Assembly (NCBI RefSeq): GCF_014646815.1
Contig: NZ_BMNZ01000008.1
Coordinates: 62,001 to 126,000 of the forward strand
Direction of reading: 5' to 3'
DNA from: Terrabacter tumescens
Lineage (GTDB): Bacteria; Actinomycetota; Actinomycetes; Actinomycetales; Dermatophilaceae
Length of the DNA stretch: 64,000 nt
Positions 18,301 to 27,164 of this stretch are shown here, piece after piece. Within the stretch, counting starts at the first letter, position 1, and each line of letters opens with the position of its first letter. The translations under genes were made by a program, and so were the position numbers. Below the pieces are notes generated by a model. The model was not told where the DNA came from and made no database searches. It saw only the letters and a program-made list of their open reading frames with translations.

Positions 18301-19256
18301 GCCGCGCCCTGGGCCTGGCGCTGGGCTGGGCGCTCGACCAGGCGATCGGTGACCCGCGGCACTGGCACCCGGTGGCCGGGTTCGGCTCTGTCGCAATGGC
18401 GCTCGAGCGGAGAACGTATGCCGCGTCGCGGACCAACGGGGTCGCCCACGTCGCGCTCCTGGTGACGGCGACGGCCGCCCTCGGCGTCGTCGCCGAGCGG
18501 GCGACGCGGCACCGTCAGCCTGCCCGCACCCTTGTCACCGCGACCGCGACGTGGGCGGTCCTGGGAGGCCGCTCACTGACCCGTGAGGCAGCCACCATCG
18601 ACGGGCAGCTGCGCCGCGGAGACCTCGACGCAGCCCGCGTGCAGGTGCGCAACCTCGTCGGCCGCGAGACCTCGACGCTCGACGCCGACGAGATCGCCCG
18701 TGCCTGCGTCGAGTCGCTGGCGGAGAACACGTCCGACGCCGTCGTCGCGCCGCTGCTCTGGGGCGGCCTGCTCGGCGTCCCGGGGCTGCTCGCCTACCGC
18801 GCCGTCAACACCCTCGACGCGATGGTCGGCCACCGCAACGAGCGTTACCGCGAGTTCGGCTGGGCCGCAGCCAGGCTCGACGACGTCGCCAACTGGGTCC
18901 CGGCCAGGGTCGCAGCGGCCCTGGCCCTCGCGAGCAGCGGCTCGCGAGAGCGTGCAGCGCAGGCGCGGGACGCCATCCGACGTGACGCCCCGGCCCACCC
19001 CAGCCCCAACGGCGGGGTCGTCGAGGCCGCCTTCGCCGGAGTCCTGGGCGTGCGTCTCGGCGGGTCCAACACCTACGACGGACGCACCGAGGACCGCGGC
19101 ACGCTCGGCACCGGCCCGGCGGCCGCCGTGCAGGACATCGGCCCGGCGAGCCGCCTCGCGCGACGTGTGTCGGCGGGCTCGCTCGCCGTGGCTGTCGCAG
19201 TGGCCGTCGCGATCGAGGCGCTCAGTGCGAGAGGTCGACCTCGTCGCCGACGCTGA
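18297..19256 (+). CDS. cobD: Adenosylcobinamide-phosphate synthase CobD (CbiB)
   Basis: Membrane enzyme attaching aminopropanol (phosphate) to adenosylcobyric acid. 319 residues with the family markers DQAIGDPRHWHPV near the start, ESLAENTSDAVVAPLLWG, YRAVNTLDAMVGH and PSPNGGVVEAAFAGVLGVRLGG. Several hydrophobic segments. ATG overlaps the cobA stop. It is the last gene of the riboswitch operon and its 3' end overlaps the convergent MOSC gene by 35 bases. Confidence 0.93.
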   Translation: MSRALGLALGWALDQAIGDPRHWHPVAGFGSVAMALERRTYAASRTNGVAHVALLVTATAALGVVAERATRHRQPARTLVTATATWAVLGGRSLTREAATIDGQLRRGDLDAARVQVRNLVGRETSTLDADEIARACVESLAENTSDAVVAPLLWGGLLGVPGLLAYRAVNTLDAMVGHRNERYREFGWAAARLDDVANWVPARVAAALALASSGSRERAAQARDAIRRDAPAHPSPNGGVVEAAFAGVLGVRLGGSNTYDGRTEDRGTLGTGPAAAVQDIGPASRLARRVSAGSLAVAVAVAVAIEALSARGRPRRRR

Positions 19257-19686
19257 TCGTCCCCGACGTCAGCAGCCGGAACACCGTCCCGGCCCGTGCG
19301 TGCAGCGCCCGCGCGGCGCCCGGCCCGAGGTTGTCGTCGAGCAGCCGGCACGGCGCAGCGACGCGCACGACCTCGAGCTCCACGTCGCCGATGGTGATGC
19401 GCTCCCCCGGCCTCGTCGGGATCGTCCCGCCGGAGATCGTCAGGTTGCGCCGCGTCAGGCCCGGATCGACGGGCCGCCCGAGGTCGGCGGCGGCCGCCTC
19501 GAGGTCCGGCAGCGCCTGGATCGTCACGTGCCGGTGCTTGCTGCCGTGGTAGCGGTCGCCGACGAGCCCGGCCCCCGCCTCGGCCTCGACGCTCGGAACC
19601 GAGCGCGTCGGCAGGCGGCGCCCCTTGGCGACGTGGATCGCGACGACGGTCGGCGTCGGGTCGCCTGACTCACGCTCGGTGTCCAT
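19222..19686 (-). CDS. MOSC domain protein
   Basis: 154-residue single-domain MOSC protein, related to the sulfur-carrier C-terminal domain of molybdenum cofactor sulfurases and YiiM-like enzymes. Seen: VEAEAGAGLVGDRYHGSKHRHVT, the LTRRNLTISG segment and the key cysteine in VVRVAAPCRLLDD. Such small MOSC proteins may act in molybdoenzyme maturation or N-hydroxylated base reduction; no partner is nearby. ATG start ten bases downstream in transcription of the sulP stop. Confidence 0.85.
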   Translation of the reverse strand: MDTERESGDPTPTVVAIHVAKGRRLPTRSVPSVEAEAGAGLVGDRYHGSKHRHVTIQALPDLEAAAADLGRPVDPGLTRRNLTISGGTIPTRPGERITIGDVELEVVRVAAPCRLLDDNLGPGAARALHARAGTVFRLLTSGTISVGDEVDLSH

Positions 19687-19695
19687 GCCGCAAGG

Positions 19696-21504
19696 CTAGG
19701 CGTCGGGCTCCGGCGGGGTGGGCTCGGGCTGCGCCGGCACGGGCGGGATGCGCAGCCCCGGCGGCCCCGAGCCGTGCTCGCGCTCGTACCACGCGGCATA
19801 CGCGGCGACGGCCGTCGGCAGGGTCGGGAAGATGAGGTCTGCACCGACCTTCTCGACGAAGCCGCCGGCCTCGAGCGAGATCCGCATGTCCTCCTTGACC
19901 CGGGCCATCGCGAAGCGGATCCCCCGCGCCGCGAGCGTGGAGCGCAGGGTCTCGAGGGCGTCCACCGCCGTCAGGTCGACCTCGGTGTTGGCCTCGGCAT
20001 TGAGCAGGAACCACTCGACCTGCCCGTGCCCCGAGGCCGTGTCGACGACCTCGAGCGCGCGCTTGACGAAGTCGTCGGAGTTGGCGAAGAAGAGCGGTGA
20101 GTCGTAGCGGTAGACGACGAGCCCGGGCACCTGGACGGCGTTCGGGTGGTCGTCGATGTCGTGCATGCCGGCGACGTCGGGCACGTAGCCGAGCACCCCG
20201 TCGTGCGGGTGGACGATGCGCCGCAGCAGGTCGAGGACCGACAGCGCGATCGCGGCGCCGATGCCGGGCAGCACCCCGAAGAGCAGCACGGCCGCCGTCG
20301 TCGCGAGCGCCAGCACGAGCTCGCTGCGCCGGAAGGCCGCGATCCGCCGCAGCTCGGCGACGTCGACGAGCCGGATCGCGGCGAAGACGACGACCGCCCC
20401 CAGCGCCGCGGTGGGGAAGGCGCCGATGACGGGCCCGAGCCAGAGCAGGGTCGCGATGACGATGACCAGCGAGACGAGCGAGTGCAGCTGGGTGCGCGCC
20501 CCCATCGCGTCGGCGATGACGGTGCGGCTGCCGCTCGAGCTGATCGGGAAGCCCTGGAGCAGGCCGGAGGCGACGTTGGCGCCGCCGAGCGCGAGGAACT
20601 CCTGGTTGCTGTCGATGCTCTCGCGGTGGCGCGCCCCGAACGCCCGGCCGGTCAGGACGTTGTCGGAGTAGGCGACGACGGCGACCCCGAGCGCCGCCGG
20701 CAGCAGGGCCCAGACGTCGACGTCGGCGACGTCGGGCAGCCTGACGGCCGGCAGCCCCTGCGGCACCGCGCCGACGACGTGCACGCCGGCTCGCTCGACG
20801 AGCCCGCCCGCCCAGACGACGACGGTCGCGCCGAGCATCGCGATGAGCGGCCCGGGCCAGTGCGGCGCGAAGCGCTGGAACGCGAAGAGCCCCGCGAGCA
20901 CGCCGAGCGCCAGCCACAGCGTCGGGAGGTGGACGTCGCCGAGGTGCGTGACGGCATACCTCAGCTCCTGGAGGAAGGAGTCGCCCACAACCTTCAGCCC
21001 GGTCACCTTGCCGATCTGGCTGACGACCATCAGCGCGGCGATGCCGGCCATGTAGCCGACGAGGACGGGCTTGGACAGCAGGTCGGACAGGAAGCCGAGC
21101 CGCGTCACGAAGCCGACGACGCAGATGAGCCCGACGGCGATCGCGAGGAGCGCCGCCATCTCCTGGCGCATCGCGAGCCCGCCACCCGCAGTGACGAGCG
21201 CTCCGACTCCGGCCGCGGTCATGAGGGCGGTCGTCGACTCGGGACCGACCGACAGCTGCCGCGACGAGCCGAGCACTGCGTAGACGAGCAGGCCCGGCCC
21301 CACGGCCCACAGGCCGGTGACGGCCGGGAGCCCGGCGACCTCGGCGTACGCGAGCACCTGCGGCACGAGGTAGGCGGCGACGGTGATCCCGCCGAGCACG
21401 TCGCCGCGCAGCCACACGCGGTCGTAGCGGCGCAGCACGGCGATGCCGGGGAGCAGCCGCTCCCACCGCGCGCGTTCGTCGTGTCCCGCCGGCCCCGCCG
21501 TCAC
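19696..21504 (-). CDS. SulP-family anion transporter with STAS domain
   Basis: 602 residues. About 11-14 membrane segments fill residues 15-440, including the SulP signature region VGPESTTALMTAAGVGAL and SNQEFLALGGANVASGLLQGFPISSSGSRT. A C-terminal STAS domain (about 460-570) contains FANSDDFVKRAL and LNAEANTEVDLTAVDALE. Family members carry sulfate, bicarbonate or dicarboxylates; the substrate cannot be told here. The GTG at 21504 is the first start giving a plausible N-terminus. It lies between the cob operon and cobK without obvious functional link. Confidence 0.88.
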   Translation of the reverse strand: MTAGPAGHDERARWERLLPGIAVLRRYDRVWLRGDVLGGITVAAYLVPQVLAYAEVAGLPAVTGLWAVGPGLLVYAVLGSSRQLSVGPESTTALMTAAGVGALVTAGGGLAMRQEMAALLAIAVGLICVVGFVTRLGFLSDLLSKPVLVGYMAGIAALMVVSQIGKVTGLKVVGDSFLQELRYAVTHLGDVHLPTLWLALGVLAGLFAFQRFAPHWPGPLIAMLGATVVVWAGGLVERAGVHVVGAVPQGLPAVRLPDVADVDVWALLPAALGVAVVAYSDNVLTGRAFGARHRESIDSNQEFLALGGANVASGLLQGFPISSSGSRTVIADAMGARTQLHSLVSLVIVIATLLWLGPVIGAFPTAALGAVVVFAAIRLVDVAELRRIAAFRRSELVLALATTAAVLLFGVLPGIGAAIALSVLDLLRRIVHPHDGVLGYVPDVAGMHDIDDHPNAVQVPGLVVYRYDSPLFFANSDDFVKRALEVVDTASGHGQVEWFLLNAEANTEVDLTAVDALETLRSTLAARGIRFAMARVKEDMRISLEAGGFVEKVGADLIFPTLPTAVAAYAAWYEREHGSGPPGLRIPPVPAQPEPTPPEPDA

Positions 21505-21533
21505 GCGACGAACGTACGCGACGACGTATGCCG

Positions 21534-22271
21534 TCAGGCGGGTTTCGCGCCCACCGCTCCGAGTGCGTCGTCCACCGTCGCGACGACGCGGACCCCCTCG
21601 GGCACCGGCGGGCGGCGGACGACGACGACGGGGACGCCGAGGTCGTGCGCGGCAGTGAGCTTGGCCTCGGTGAGCGCACCGCCCGAGTCCTTGGTCAGGA
21701 GCACGTCGATGCGGCGGCTCTCGAGCAGGTCGCGCTCGCCGGCGTAGGGGTAGGGGCCGCGGGCTCGGAGCACCTCCCACGACGCCGGGACCTCCCACTC
21801 GGGCGGGTCGACGACGCGCGCCAGGACGTAGCGGTCGTCCCACCCGGCGAAGGCGTCGAGCTGCTGGCGCCCCGTCGTGACGAACGGCCGGACCCCGAGG
21901 CCCTCGGCGGCGACGCGGGCGGCCTCGATGTCCTCGACCCACGTGAACGAGCCCGCCAGGGGGTGCACCTCCCAGCCGGGACGCTGGAGCCGGACGATCG
22001 GCACGCCGACCCGGTCGCACGCGGCGACCGCGTTGCCGGTGATCCGCGCCGCGAAGGGGTGGGTGGCGTCGACGACGTGGTCGAAGGAGCCGTCGACGTA
22101 GGCGGCGAGGCCGTCGACGCCGCCGAAGCCCCCGGTGCGCACCTCGCCGACGGGCAGGGCCGGCGCGCTGACCCGCCCGGCCAGGCTCGACACGACGACG
22201 TCGCCGCGCTCGACGAGCCGGGCCGCGAGGTCCCGCGCCTCGCCCGTGCCCCCGAGGACGAGGACCCGCAC
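21534..22271 (-). CDS. cobK: Precorrin-6A reductase CobK
   Basis: NADPH-dependent reduction of precorrin-6A to dihydro-precorrin-6 (precorrin-6B). 245 residues with the N-terminal nucleotide-binding VLVLGGTGEARDLA, the DATHPFAARI segment, RPGWE, and KDSGGALTEAKLTAAHDLGVPVVVVRRPP near the end. GTG start two bases after the stop of the CarH-like regulator, so it is the third gene of the SRPBCC-carH-cobK operon and is separated from the other cob genes. Confidence 0.93.
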   Translation of the reverse strand: MRVLVLGGTGEARDLAARLVERGDVVVSSLAGRVSAPALPVGEVRTGGFGGVDGLAAYVDGSFDHVVDATHPFAARITGNAVAACDRVGVPIVRLQRPGWEVHPLAGSFTWVEDIEAARVAAEGLGVRPFVTTGRQQLDAFAGWDDRYVLARVVDPPEWEVPASWEVLRARGPYPYAGERDLLESRRIDVLLTKDSGGALTEAKLTAAHDLGVPVVVVRRPPVPEGVRVVATVDDALGAVGAKPA

Positions 22272-22273
22272 GC

Positions 22274-23209
22274 TCAGGCGGGGATGCGCAGGCGGCGCGT
22301 CATCTCGCCGACGGCGACGGTGATCGAGTGGCCGAGGTGCACGCAGGTGCCGGTGATCTCGTTCTGCTGGCTGCCGCCGAGCCCGATGACGACCTCGGGG
22401 TGGGCGCGGCTCACGGTGTCGACGATCTCCTGGGCCATGGCGATGTCGATGTTGCGCGGCACGGCCATGACCATGCCGGCCGCCCGTCGGGCCTCGATGG
22501 CGCGCAGCCAGTCCTCGGCCGGCAGGTCGGCGCCGACGTAGACGGTGGCGAAGCCGGCCCTGCGGGCCGCCACGGCGAAGGCGAGCAGCCCGAGCTCGTG
22601 GCGCGAGCCCGGCGGCAGGCCGATGAGCAGGGTCGGGCCGTCGACCCGGCCGGACGCGGCCTCGTAGGCGGCCGCGAGACGTCGCTGCACGGCATACGAC
22701 ACGAGGTGCTCGCCGGCCACGGTGAGCCGGCCGTGCGCCCACGCGTCACCGACGAGGGCCAGGGTGGGCATGAGCCAGTCGTCGACGACGTGCTCGAACG
22801 TGCCGAGCGCGAACCGGGCGTCGAGGACGGCGCTCGCCGACGCGGAGTCGAGCCGCTCGGCCGCCCGGATGAAGGCCTCGGCGTCCTCGGACTGGTAGCG
22901 GCCACCCGGGCGCAGCGGGGCGACGCGCGAGCTGCGGCTCTCGCGGTCGCCGCGGCCGAAGGGCACCTCGCGACCGGCGGCGTCGCGGCTCGAGAGCCGG
23001 CGGATGGTCTCCGCGGCGGCCTCGCGGGCCGACCACCCCTCGTTGACGAGGGAGTTCATGATGGCGAGGGCGCGCACGTCCTCGGGGCCGTAGAGGCGGT
23101 AGCCGCCGTCGGACCGCTGCGGGCTGACGACGCCGTAGCGACGCTCCCACGCGCGGAGGGTGGCGACGCTGATCCCGGTCAGCTCCGCGGCACGTTTGAT
23201 GGTGTACAT
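22274..23209 (-). CDS. CarH/LitR-type B12-dependent light-sensing MerR regulator
   Basis: 311 residues. An N-terminal MerR winged helix (MYTIKRAAELTGISVATLRAWERRYGV) is followed by a four-helix cap and a cobalamin-binding Rossmann domain. The cap has the CarH signature W-x9-EH (W157, E167, H168), and the cobalamin ligand motif reads SRHELG, so H204 is the likely axial ligand, though the first position is Ser where family members usually have Glu or Asp. Known CarH/LitR tetramers bind DNA with adenosylcobalamin in the dark and release on illumination. Here the gene shares an operon with cobK and faces a photolyase operon, which supports the role. Confidence 0.88.
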   Translation of the reverse strand: MYTIKRAAELTGISVATLRAWERRYGVVSPQRSDGGYRLYGPEDVRALAIMNSLVNEGWSAREAAAETIRRLSSRDAAGREVPFGRGDRESRSSRVAPLRPGGRYQSEDAEAFIRAAERLDSASASAVLDARFALGTFEHVVDDWLMPTLALVGDAWAHGRLTVAGEHLVSYAVQRRLAAAYEAASGRVDGPTLLIGLPPGSRHELGLLAFAVAARRAGFATVYVGADLPAEDWLRAIEARRAAGMVMAVPRNIDIAMAQEIVDTVSRAHPEVVIGLGGSQQNEITGTCVHLGHSITVAVGEMTRRLRIPA

Positions 23210-23212
23210 CGG

Positions 23213-23677
23213 CTACCCCAACCTGTTCAAGGCGTCTCGCATGCCCTGCTCGGCCTCGTCGCCGAGCTTCTTGAAGGCCGGCGCGAGCAGGGGGGCGGCG
23301 AGCTTGGCGACGCCCTTGAACTCGAAGTCGGCGCGATAGGTGACGGTCGTGCCCTCGGCGCCGGCCCCGCCGTCGCCGGCGCCGCCCGTCACGGTGCGCA
23401 CGAAGGTCATCGTGTCGTTGGCGACGACCGTGGCGTTCTCTCCCCTGAGCGCGAACCGCTCGCCCGGCACGTGCTCGATGACGAGGTAGTCGAGCTCGGT
23501 CTCGCGGCCGAGGAACTTCGACACGTTGCGGTAGCGCGTGCCGAGGCCGCCGTCACCGGAGACCCGTTCGGTGCTCACGGTGCCCGGGTCCCACTCGGTC
23601 GTGTTGGTGAAGTCGCTGAGGTAGGCGAAGACGCGATCCACGGGCACTCCCACGGTGACGCTGCGCTCGATCTCCAT
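23213..23677 (-). CDS. SRPBCC (polyketide cyclase/START-like) family protein
   Basis: 154 residues with the SRPBCC outline: MEIERSVTVGVPVDRVFAYLSDFTNTTEWDPGT at the start and FKKLGDEAEQGMRDALNRLG as the closing helix. It would form a hydrophobic pocket for a lipid or polyketide-like ligand; function unknown. ATG start with GGAGAAGG upstream. First gene of the operon with the CarH-like regulator and cobK. SRPBCC genes are frequent neighbours of light-induced photolyase/Cfa clusters. Confidence 0.8.
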   Translation of the reverse strand: MEIERSVTVGVPVDRVFAYLSDFTNTTEWDPGTVSTERVSGDGGLGTRYRNVSKFLGRETELDYLVIEHVPGERFALRGENATVVANDTMTFVRTVTGGAGDGGAGAEGTTVTYRADFEFKGVAKLAAPLLAPAFKKLGDEAEQGMRDALNRLG

Positions 23678-23689
23678 GCCTTCTCCAAC

Positions 23690-23722
23690 CTTTGACAGAC
23701 CTTGAACAGCCACTCTACGGTG
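23690..23722 (+). promoter_or_regulatory. Promoter with 11-bp direct repeats, candidate CarH operator
   Basis: TTGACA (23692-23697) and TACGGT (23716-23721) with an 18-bp spacer form a sigma70-like promoter pointing at the FAD oxidoreductase operon. Two adjacent 11-bp segments, CTTTGACAGAC (23690-23700) and CTTGAACAGCC (23701-23711), match at 8 of 11 positions and cover the -35 and spacer. CarH from Thermus binds tandem 11-bp direct repeats overlapping a promoter -35, so this is the natural operator candidate for the divergent region. Confidence 0.6.
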
Positions 23723-23824
23723 TGGACGAAGGATGGACAACGCGCGCCGCGCACACTGTCCTCCTCCAATCCGGTCGGGGCATCGCGCCGAACCACACGG
23801 GACCACATCAGCCAGGAGGCCTCG

Positions 23825-25105
23825 GTGACTCGACCGAACCGATCCGACAGCACCCGACCCACCGCCGCCGTCATCGGCGCGGGCGTCTCGGGACTGACCG
23901 CAGCCCACGTGCTGAGCAGGACGCACGACGTCACGCTCTACGAGAGCGACAGCCGCATCGGCGGCCACGCGCACACCCACGACGTCGCCGGACGCGACGG
24001 CAGCCTGCGCATCGACAGCGGTTTCATCGTCCACAACGAGAAGACGTACCCGCACCTGCTCCGCCTCTTCGCCGAGCTCGACGTGCCGACCCAGCCCACC
24101 GAGATGAGCATGAGCATCACGTGCGAGGGCTGTGGGCTGTCGTATGCCGGGGGCCGCGGTCCCAAGGGCATGTTCGCCCAGAAGCGCCGCCTCGCCGACC
24201 CGCGGTTCGTCAAGATGCTGAGCGACGTGCCGCGCTTCCACAAGGCCGCGCACGCCCTCCTCGCCGACGAGTCGCAGAACCCGACGTGGGGCGAGTTCCT
24301 TGCCGCGCAGGGCTTCTCCGACTACTTCGTGCGCCACTTCGCCATCCCGCTCGTCGCCTGCGTCTGGTCGTGCGGCGACCTCGACGCCTCGTCCTACCCG
24401 GCCCGCCACCTCTTCCGGTTCCTCGACCACCACGGCATGCTGACGGTGACGGGTTCGCCGACCTGGCGCACCGTCACCGGCGGGTCGGCCACCTACGTCG
24501 ACCGGCTCGTCGCGCGACTGCCCGACGTGCGCAAGGAGAGCCCGGTGACCGCGGTGACGAGGCACGACGACGGTGTCGACGTGCTCGTGCGCGACGGGCA
24601 GACCGCGACCTTCGACCGCGCGGTGGTGGCCACCCACGCCGACTCGGCCCTCGACCTGCTGGCCGACGCGACGCCCGACGAGAAGCGCGACCTGTCGGCG
24701 ATCCGCTACTCCCGCAACGAGACCTGGCTGCACCGCGACTCCTCCGTGCTGCCCAAGCCCCGCCAGGCCAAGGCGTCGTGGAACTACCGCATGCACGCCT
24801 GCGACGCCCCGGCGCCCGACGTCACCGTCAGCTACTGGATGAACCGCCTGCACGGCATCACCGACGCCGACGACCACGTCGTGACGCTCAACCCGGCCGG
24901 CACCGTCGACGAGTCACTCGTGACGGCGCGGATGTCCTACGACCACCCGATCTTCACCCAGGAGGCGGTCGAGGCCGCGGGCCGCCTGCGAGGTGCGGGT
25001 GGCGACCGTCTGGCCTTCGCCGGCGCGCACCTCGGCTGGGGCTTCCACGAGGACGGGTGCCGCTCGGGCGTGGAAGCCGCCGAGTCGTTCGGGGTGCGCT
25101 GGTGA
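23825..25105 (+). CDS. FAD-dependent amine-oxidase-like oxidoreductase of the photolyase/Cfa cluster
   Basis: 426 residues. The N-terminal FAD dinucleotide motif is AAVIGAGVSGLTAAHVLS (GAGVSG at 18-23) and the C-terminal FAD contact is RLAFAGAHLGWGFHEDG. This is the NAD(P)/FAD-dependent oxidoreductase type found beside DUF1365 and Cfa-like genes; one proteobacterial relative, UfaD, acts on methylated fatty acids in furan fatty acid synthesis. Its substrate here is inferred. The GTG at 23825 is chosen because AGGAGG ends five bases before it; a longer in-frame ATG at 23702 would lie within the promoter. GTGA overlap with the next gene. Confidence 0.85.
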   Translation: MTRPNRSDSTRPTAAVIGAGVSGLTAAHVLSRTHDVTLYESDSRIGGHAHTHDVAGRDGSLRIDSGFIVHNEKTYPHLLRLFAELDVPTQPTEMSMSITCEGCGLSYAGGRGPKGMFAQKRRLADPRFVKMLSDVPRFHKAAHALLADESQNPTWGEFLAAQGFSDYFVRHFAIPLVACVWSCGDLDASSYPARHLFRFLDHHGMLTVTGSPTWRTVTGGSATYVDRLVARLPDVRKESPVTAVTRHDDGVDVLVRDGQTATFDRAVVATHADSALDLLADATPDEKRDLSAIRYSRNETWLHRDSSVLPKPRQAKASWNYRMHACDAPAPDVTVSYWMNRLHGITDADDHVVTLNPAGTVDESLVTARMSYDHPIFTQEAVEAAGRLRGAGGDRLAFAGAHLGWGFHEDGCRSGVEAAESFGVRW

Positions 25106-25857
25106 CGGCCGTCCTCACGCCGCCGCAGGTGCCTGCCCTCGTCGACGGCACCGTGGCGCACTCGCGTCGCACGCCGCTGCACCACAGCTTCACCCACGGC
25201 CAGTACCAGTGGCTCGTCGACATCGACGACCTTCCCCGACTTCCTTGGCCCGCAAGGCTGCTCGCCCGGTTCGATGCGCGCGACCACCTCGATGGCGGCC
25301 GGCTGGGCGGGGGGATCCGTGGTGACGTCCAGCGGTTCCTCGCCGCACGTGGCGTGACCCTGGCCGCCGACGACCGGGTGCTCATGCTCGCCAACGCGCG
25401 CGTCCTCGGCCACACCTTCGACCCCCTCAGCGTCTTCTGGTGCCTGCGCCCCGACGGCTCGCTGCTCGCCGTCGTCTTCGAGGTGCACAACACCTACGGG
25501 GAGCGCCACGCCTACCTCCTCGACGTCGAGGACGACGGCACGGCCTCCGTCGCCAAGGCCTTCTACGTCTCGCCCTTCAACGACACGAGCGGGGAGTATG
25601 CCGTCCGCCTCGTCCTGCGGCCCGACGCCGTCGCCGTGACGGTGGGCCTCGACCGCGGTGGCGAGCGCATCATGACCGCCGTCACCCGTGGCACCCCGGA
25701 GCCCGCCACGACCCGCTCCCTGCTCCGACTCGTCCGCCGTCACGGCCTCATGACCCAGAGGGTGACGGCCCTGATCCGGGTACACGGCATACGACTGTGG
25801 TTGCGTCGCCTGCCCGTCATGCCCCGCCCCCACCACCCCGAGGAGGCCGTCCGATGA
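25102..25857 (+). CDS. DUF1365 family protein
   Basis: 251 residues with the family hallmarks VAHSRRTPLHHSFTHGQY at the N-terminus, LGHTFDPLSVFWC and NTYGERHAYLL, and AKAFYVSPFND in the middle. DUF1365 proteins nearly always sit between an FAD oxidoreductase and a Cfa-like methyltransferase; they are thought to belong to the same lipid-modifying process but their activity is not established. GTG start overlapping the previous stop and ATGA overlap with the next gene show tight coupling. Confidence 0.88.
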   Translation: MTAVLTPPQVPALVDGTVAHSRRTPLHHSFTHGQYQWLVDIDDLPRLPWPARLLARFDARDHLDGGRLGGGIRGDVQRFLAARGVTLAADDRVLMLANARVLGHTFDPLSVFWCLRPDGSLLAVVFEVHNTYGERHAYLLDVEDDGTASVAKAFYVSPFNDTSGEYAVRLVLRPDAVAVTVGLDRGGERIMTAVTRGTPEPATTRSLLRLVRRHGLMTQRVTALIRVHGIRLWLRRLPVMPRPHHPEEAVR

Positions 25858-27164
25858 CCGCCCAGTCCACCCAGCCCGTCCCGTCGCCCGTCTCGCCGAC
25901 GCTCTCGATGGCCCAGCCCATCTGCCTGCGCCGGCCGAGCCTGCGGGTCCTCTGCGTCCGCGCCCGCCTGGCCCGCAGCATCCTCGCCCAGGTCGCCAAG
26001 CGCGTGCCGGTCGACGTCGTCATGCCCGACGGGTCGCTGCTCGGTGGCGGCACGCGCCAGGCCGGCCGCCCGGGCCTGGAGATCGTGCGCCCGACGGCCC
26101 TCTTCGAGCGCCTCGCCCACCACCCGAAGATCGGGATCGGCGAGGCCTACATGGCCGGCGACTGGAAGGCGGCCGAGGGCACCGACCTCGCCGAGCTGCT
26201 CATGCCGTTCGCCGAGCGGATGACGACGGCCGTGCCGGCCGGGTGGCTGCGGCTGCGCGGCTTCGTCGACCGCCGCATCCCGACGATCCAGAACAACTCG
26301 CTGCTCGGCTCGCGCCGCAACATCGAGGCGCACTACGACCTGTCCAACGACCTCTTCGCGACCTTCCTCGACGAGACGATGAGCTACAGCTCGGCGATCT
26401 TCGACGAGGACCAGCCGCTGCGCACGCAGTCCTTCGAGGAGGCCCAGCTGCGCAAGGTGCACGCGATCCTCGACATGGCCAAGGTCGGCCAGGACAGCCG
26501 CGTCCTCGAGATCGGCACCGGCTGGGGCACGCTCGCCCTCGAGGCCGCACGCCGCGGCGCCACGGTCACGAGCGTCACGCTCTCCAAGGAGCAGGCGGCA
26601 CTGGCCCGTCAGCGCGTCGCCGACGCCGGCTTCACCGACACGGTCGACATCCGCATCCAGGACTACCGGGAGGTCGAGGGCGTCTACGACGCCGTCGTCA
26701 GCGTCGAGATGATCGAGGCCGTCGGCGAGGAGTACTGGGAGACCTACTTCCGCACGATCGACGAGCGCCTGGCGCCGGGGGGCATCGCCGCGATCCAGGC
26801 GATCCTCATGTCGCACGAGCGGCTCATGGCCACGAAGCACTCGTACGGCTGGATCCAGAAGCACATCTTCCCCGGCGGGCTCATCCCGAGCCTGCAGGCG
26901 ATGAGCGAGACGACCGACGCCGCGACGACACTGCGCATGTCGGCCGTCGAGGCCTTCGGCACCGACTACGCCGAGACGCTGCGCCGCTGGCGCGAGACGT
27001 TCCTCGCGCGCTGGCCCGAGGTCAACGCCCTCGGCTTCGACGAGACGTTCCGTCGCAAGTGGGAGTTCTACCTCGCCTACTGCGAGGCGGGTTTCGCGAC
27101 GGGCTACCTCGACGTGGCGCAGGTGCGCTTCGAGCGGGAGGGCGCCGCGGTCGCGGCCTCCTGA
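25854..27164 (+). CDS. Cfa-family SAM-dependent fatty acid methyltransferase
   Basis: 436 residues of the cyclopropane fatty acyl phospholipid synthase family. The SAM site is VLEIGTGWGTLALEAARRG (EIGTGWG at 219-225), preceded by the substrate-side NIEAHYDLSNDLFATFLDETMSYS. It methylates or cyclopropanates unsaturated acyl chains of phospholipids; members in this operon type may instead be UfaM-like methyltransferases. The N-terminal 25 residues are Pro/Ser-rich and variable. ATG overlapping the DUF1365 stop; its own TGA shares one base with the photolyase ATG. Confidence 0.87.
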   Translation: MTAQSTQPVPSPVSPTLSMAQPICLRRPSLRVLCVRARLARSILAQVAKRVPVDVVMPDGSLLGGGTRQAGRPGLEIVRPTALFERLAHHPKIGIGEAYMAGDWKAAEGTDLAELLMPFAERMTTAVPAGWLRLRGFVDRRIPTIQNNSLLGSRRNIEAHYDLSNDLFATFLDETMSYSSAIFDEDQPLRTQSFEEAQLRKVHAILDMAKVGQDSRVLEIGTGWGTLALEAARRGATVTSVTLSKEQAALARQRVADAGFTDTVDIRIQDYREVEGVYDAVVSVEMIEAVGEEYWETYFRTIDERLAPGGIAAIQAILMSHERLMATKHSYGWIQKHIFPGGLIPSLQAMSETTDAATTLRMSAVEAFGTDYAETLRRWRETFLARWPEVNALGFDETFRRKWEFYLAYCEAGFATGYLDVAQVRFEREGAAVAAS

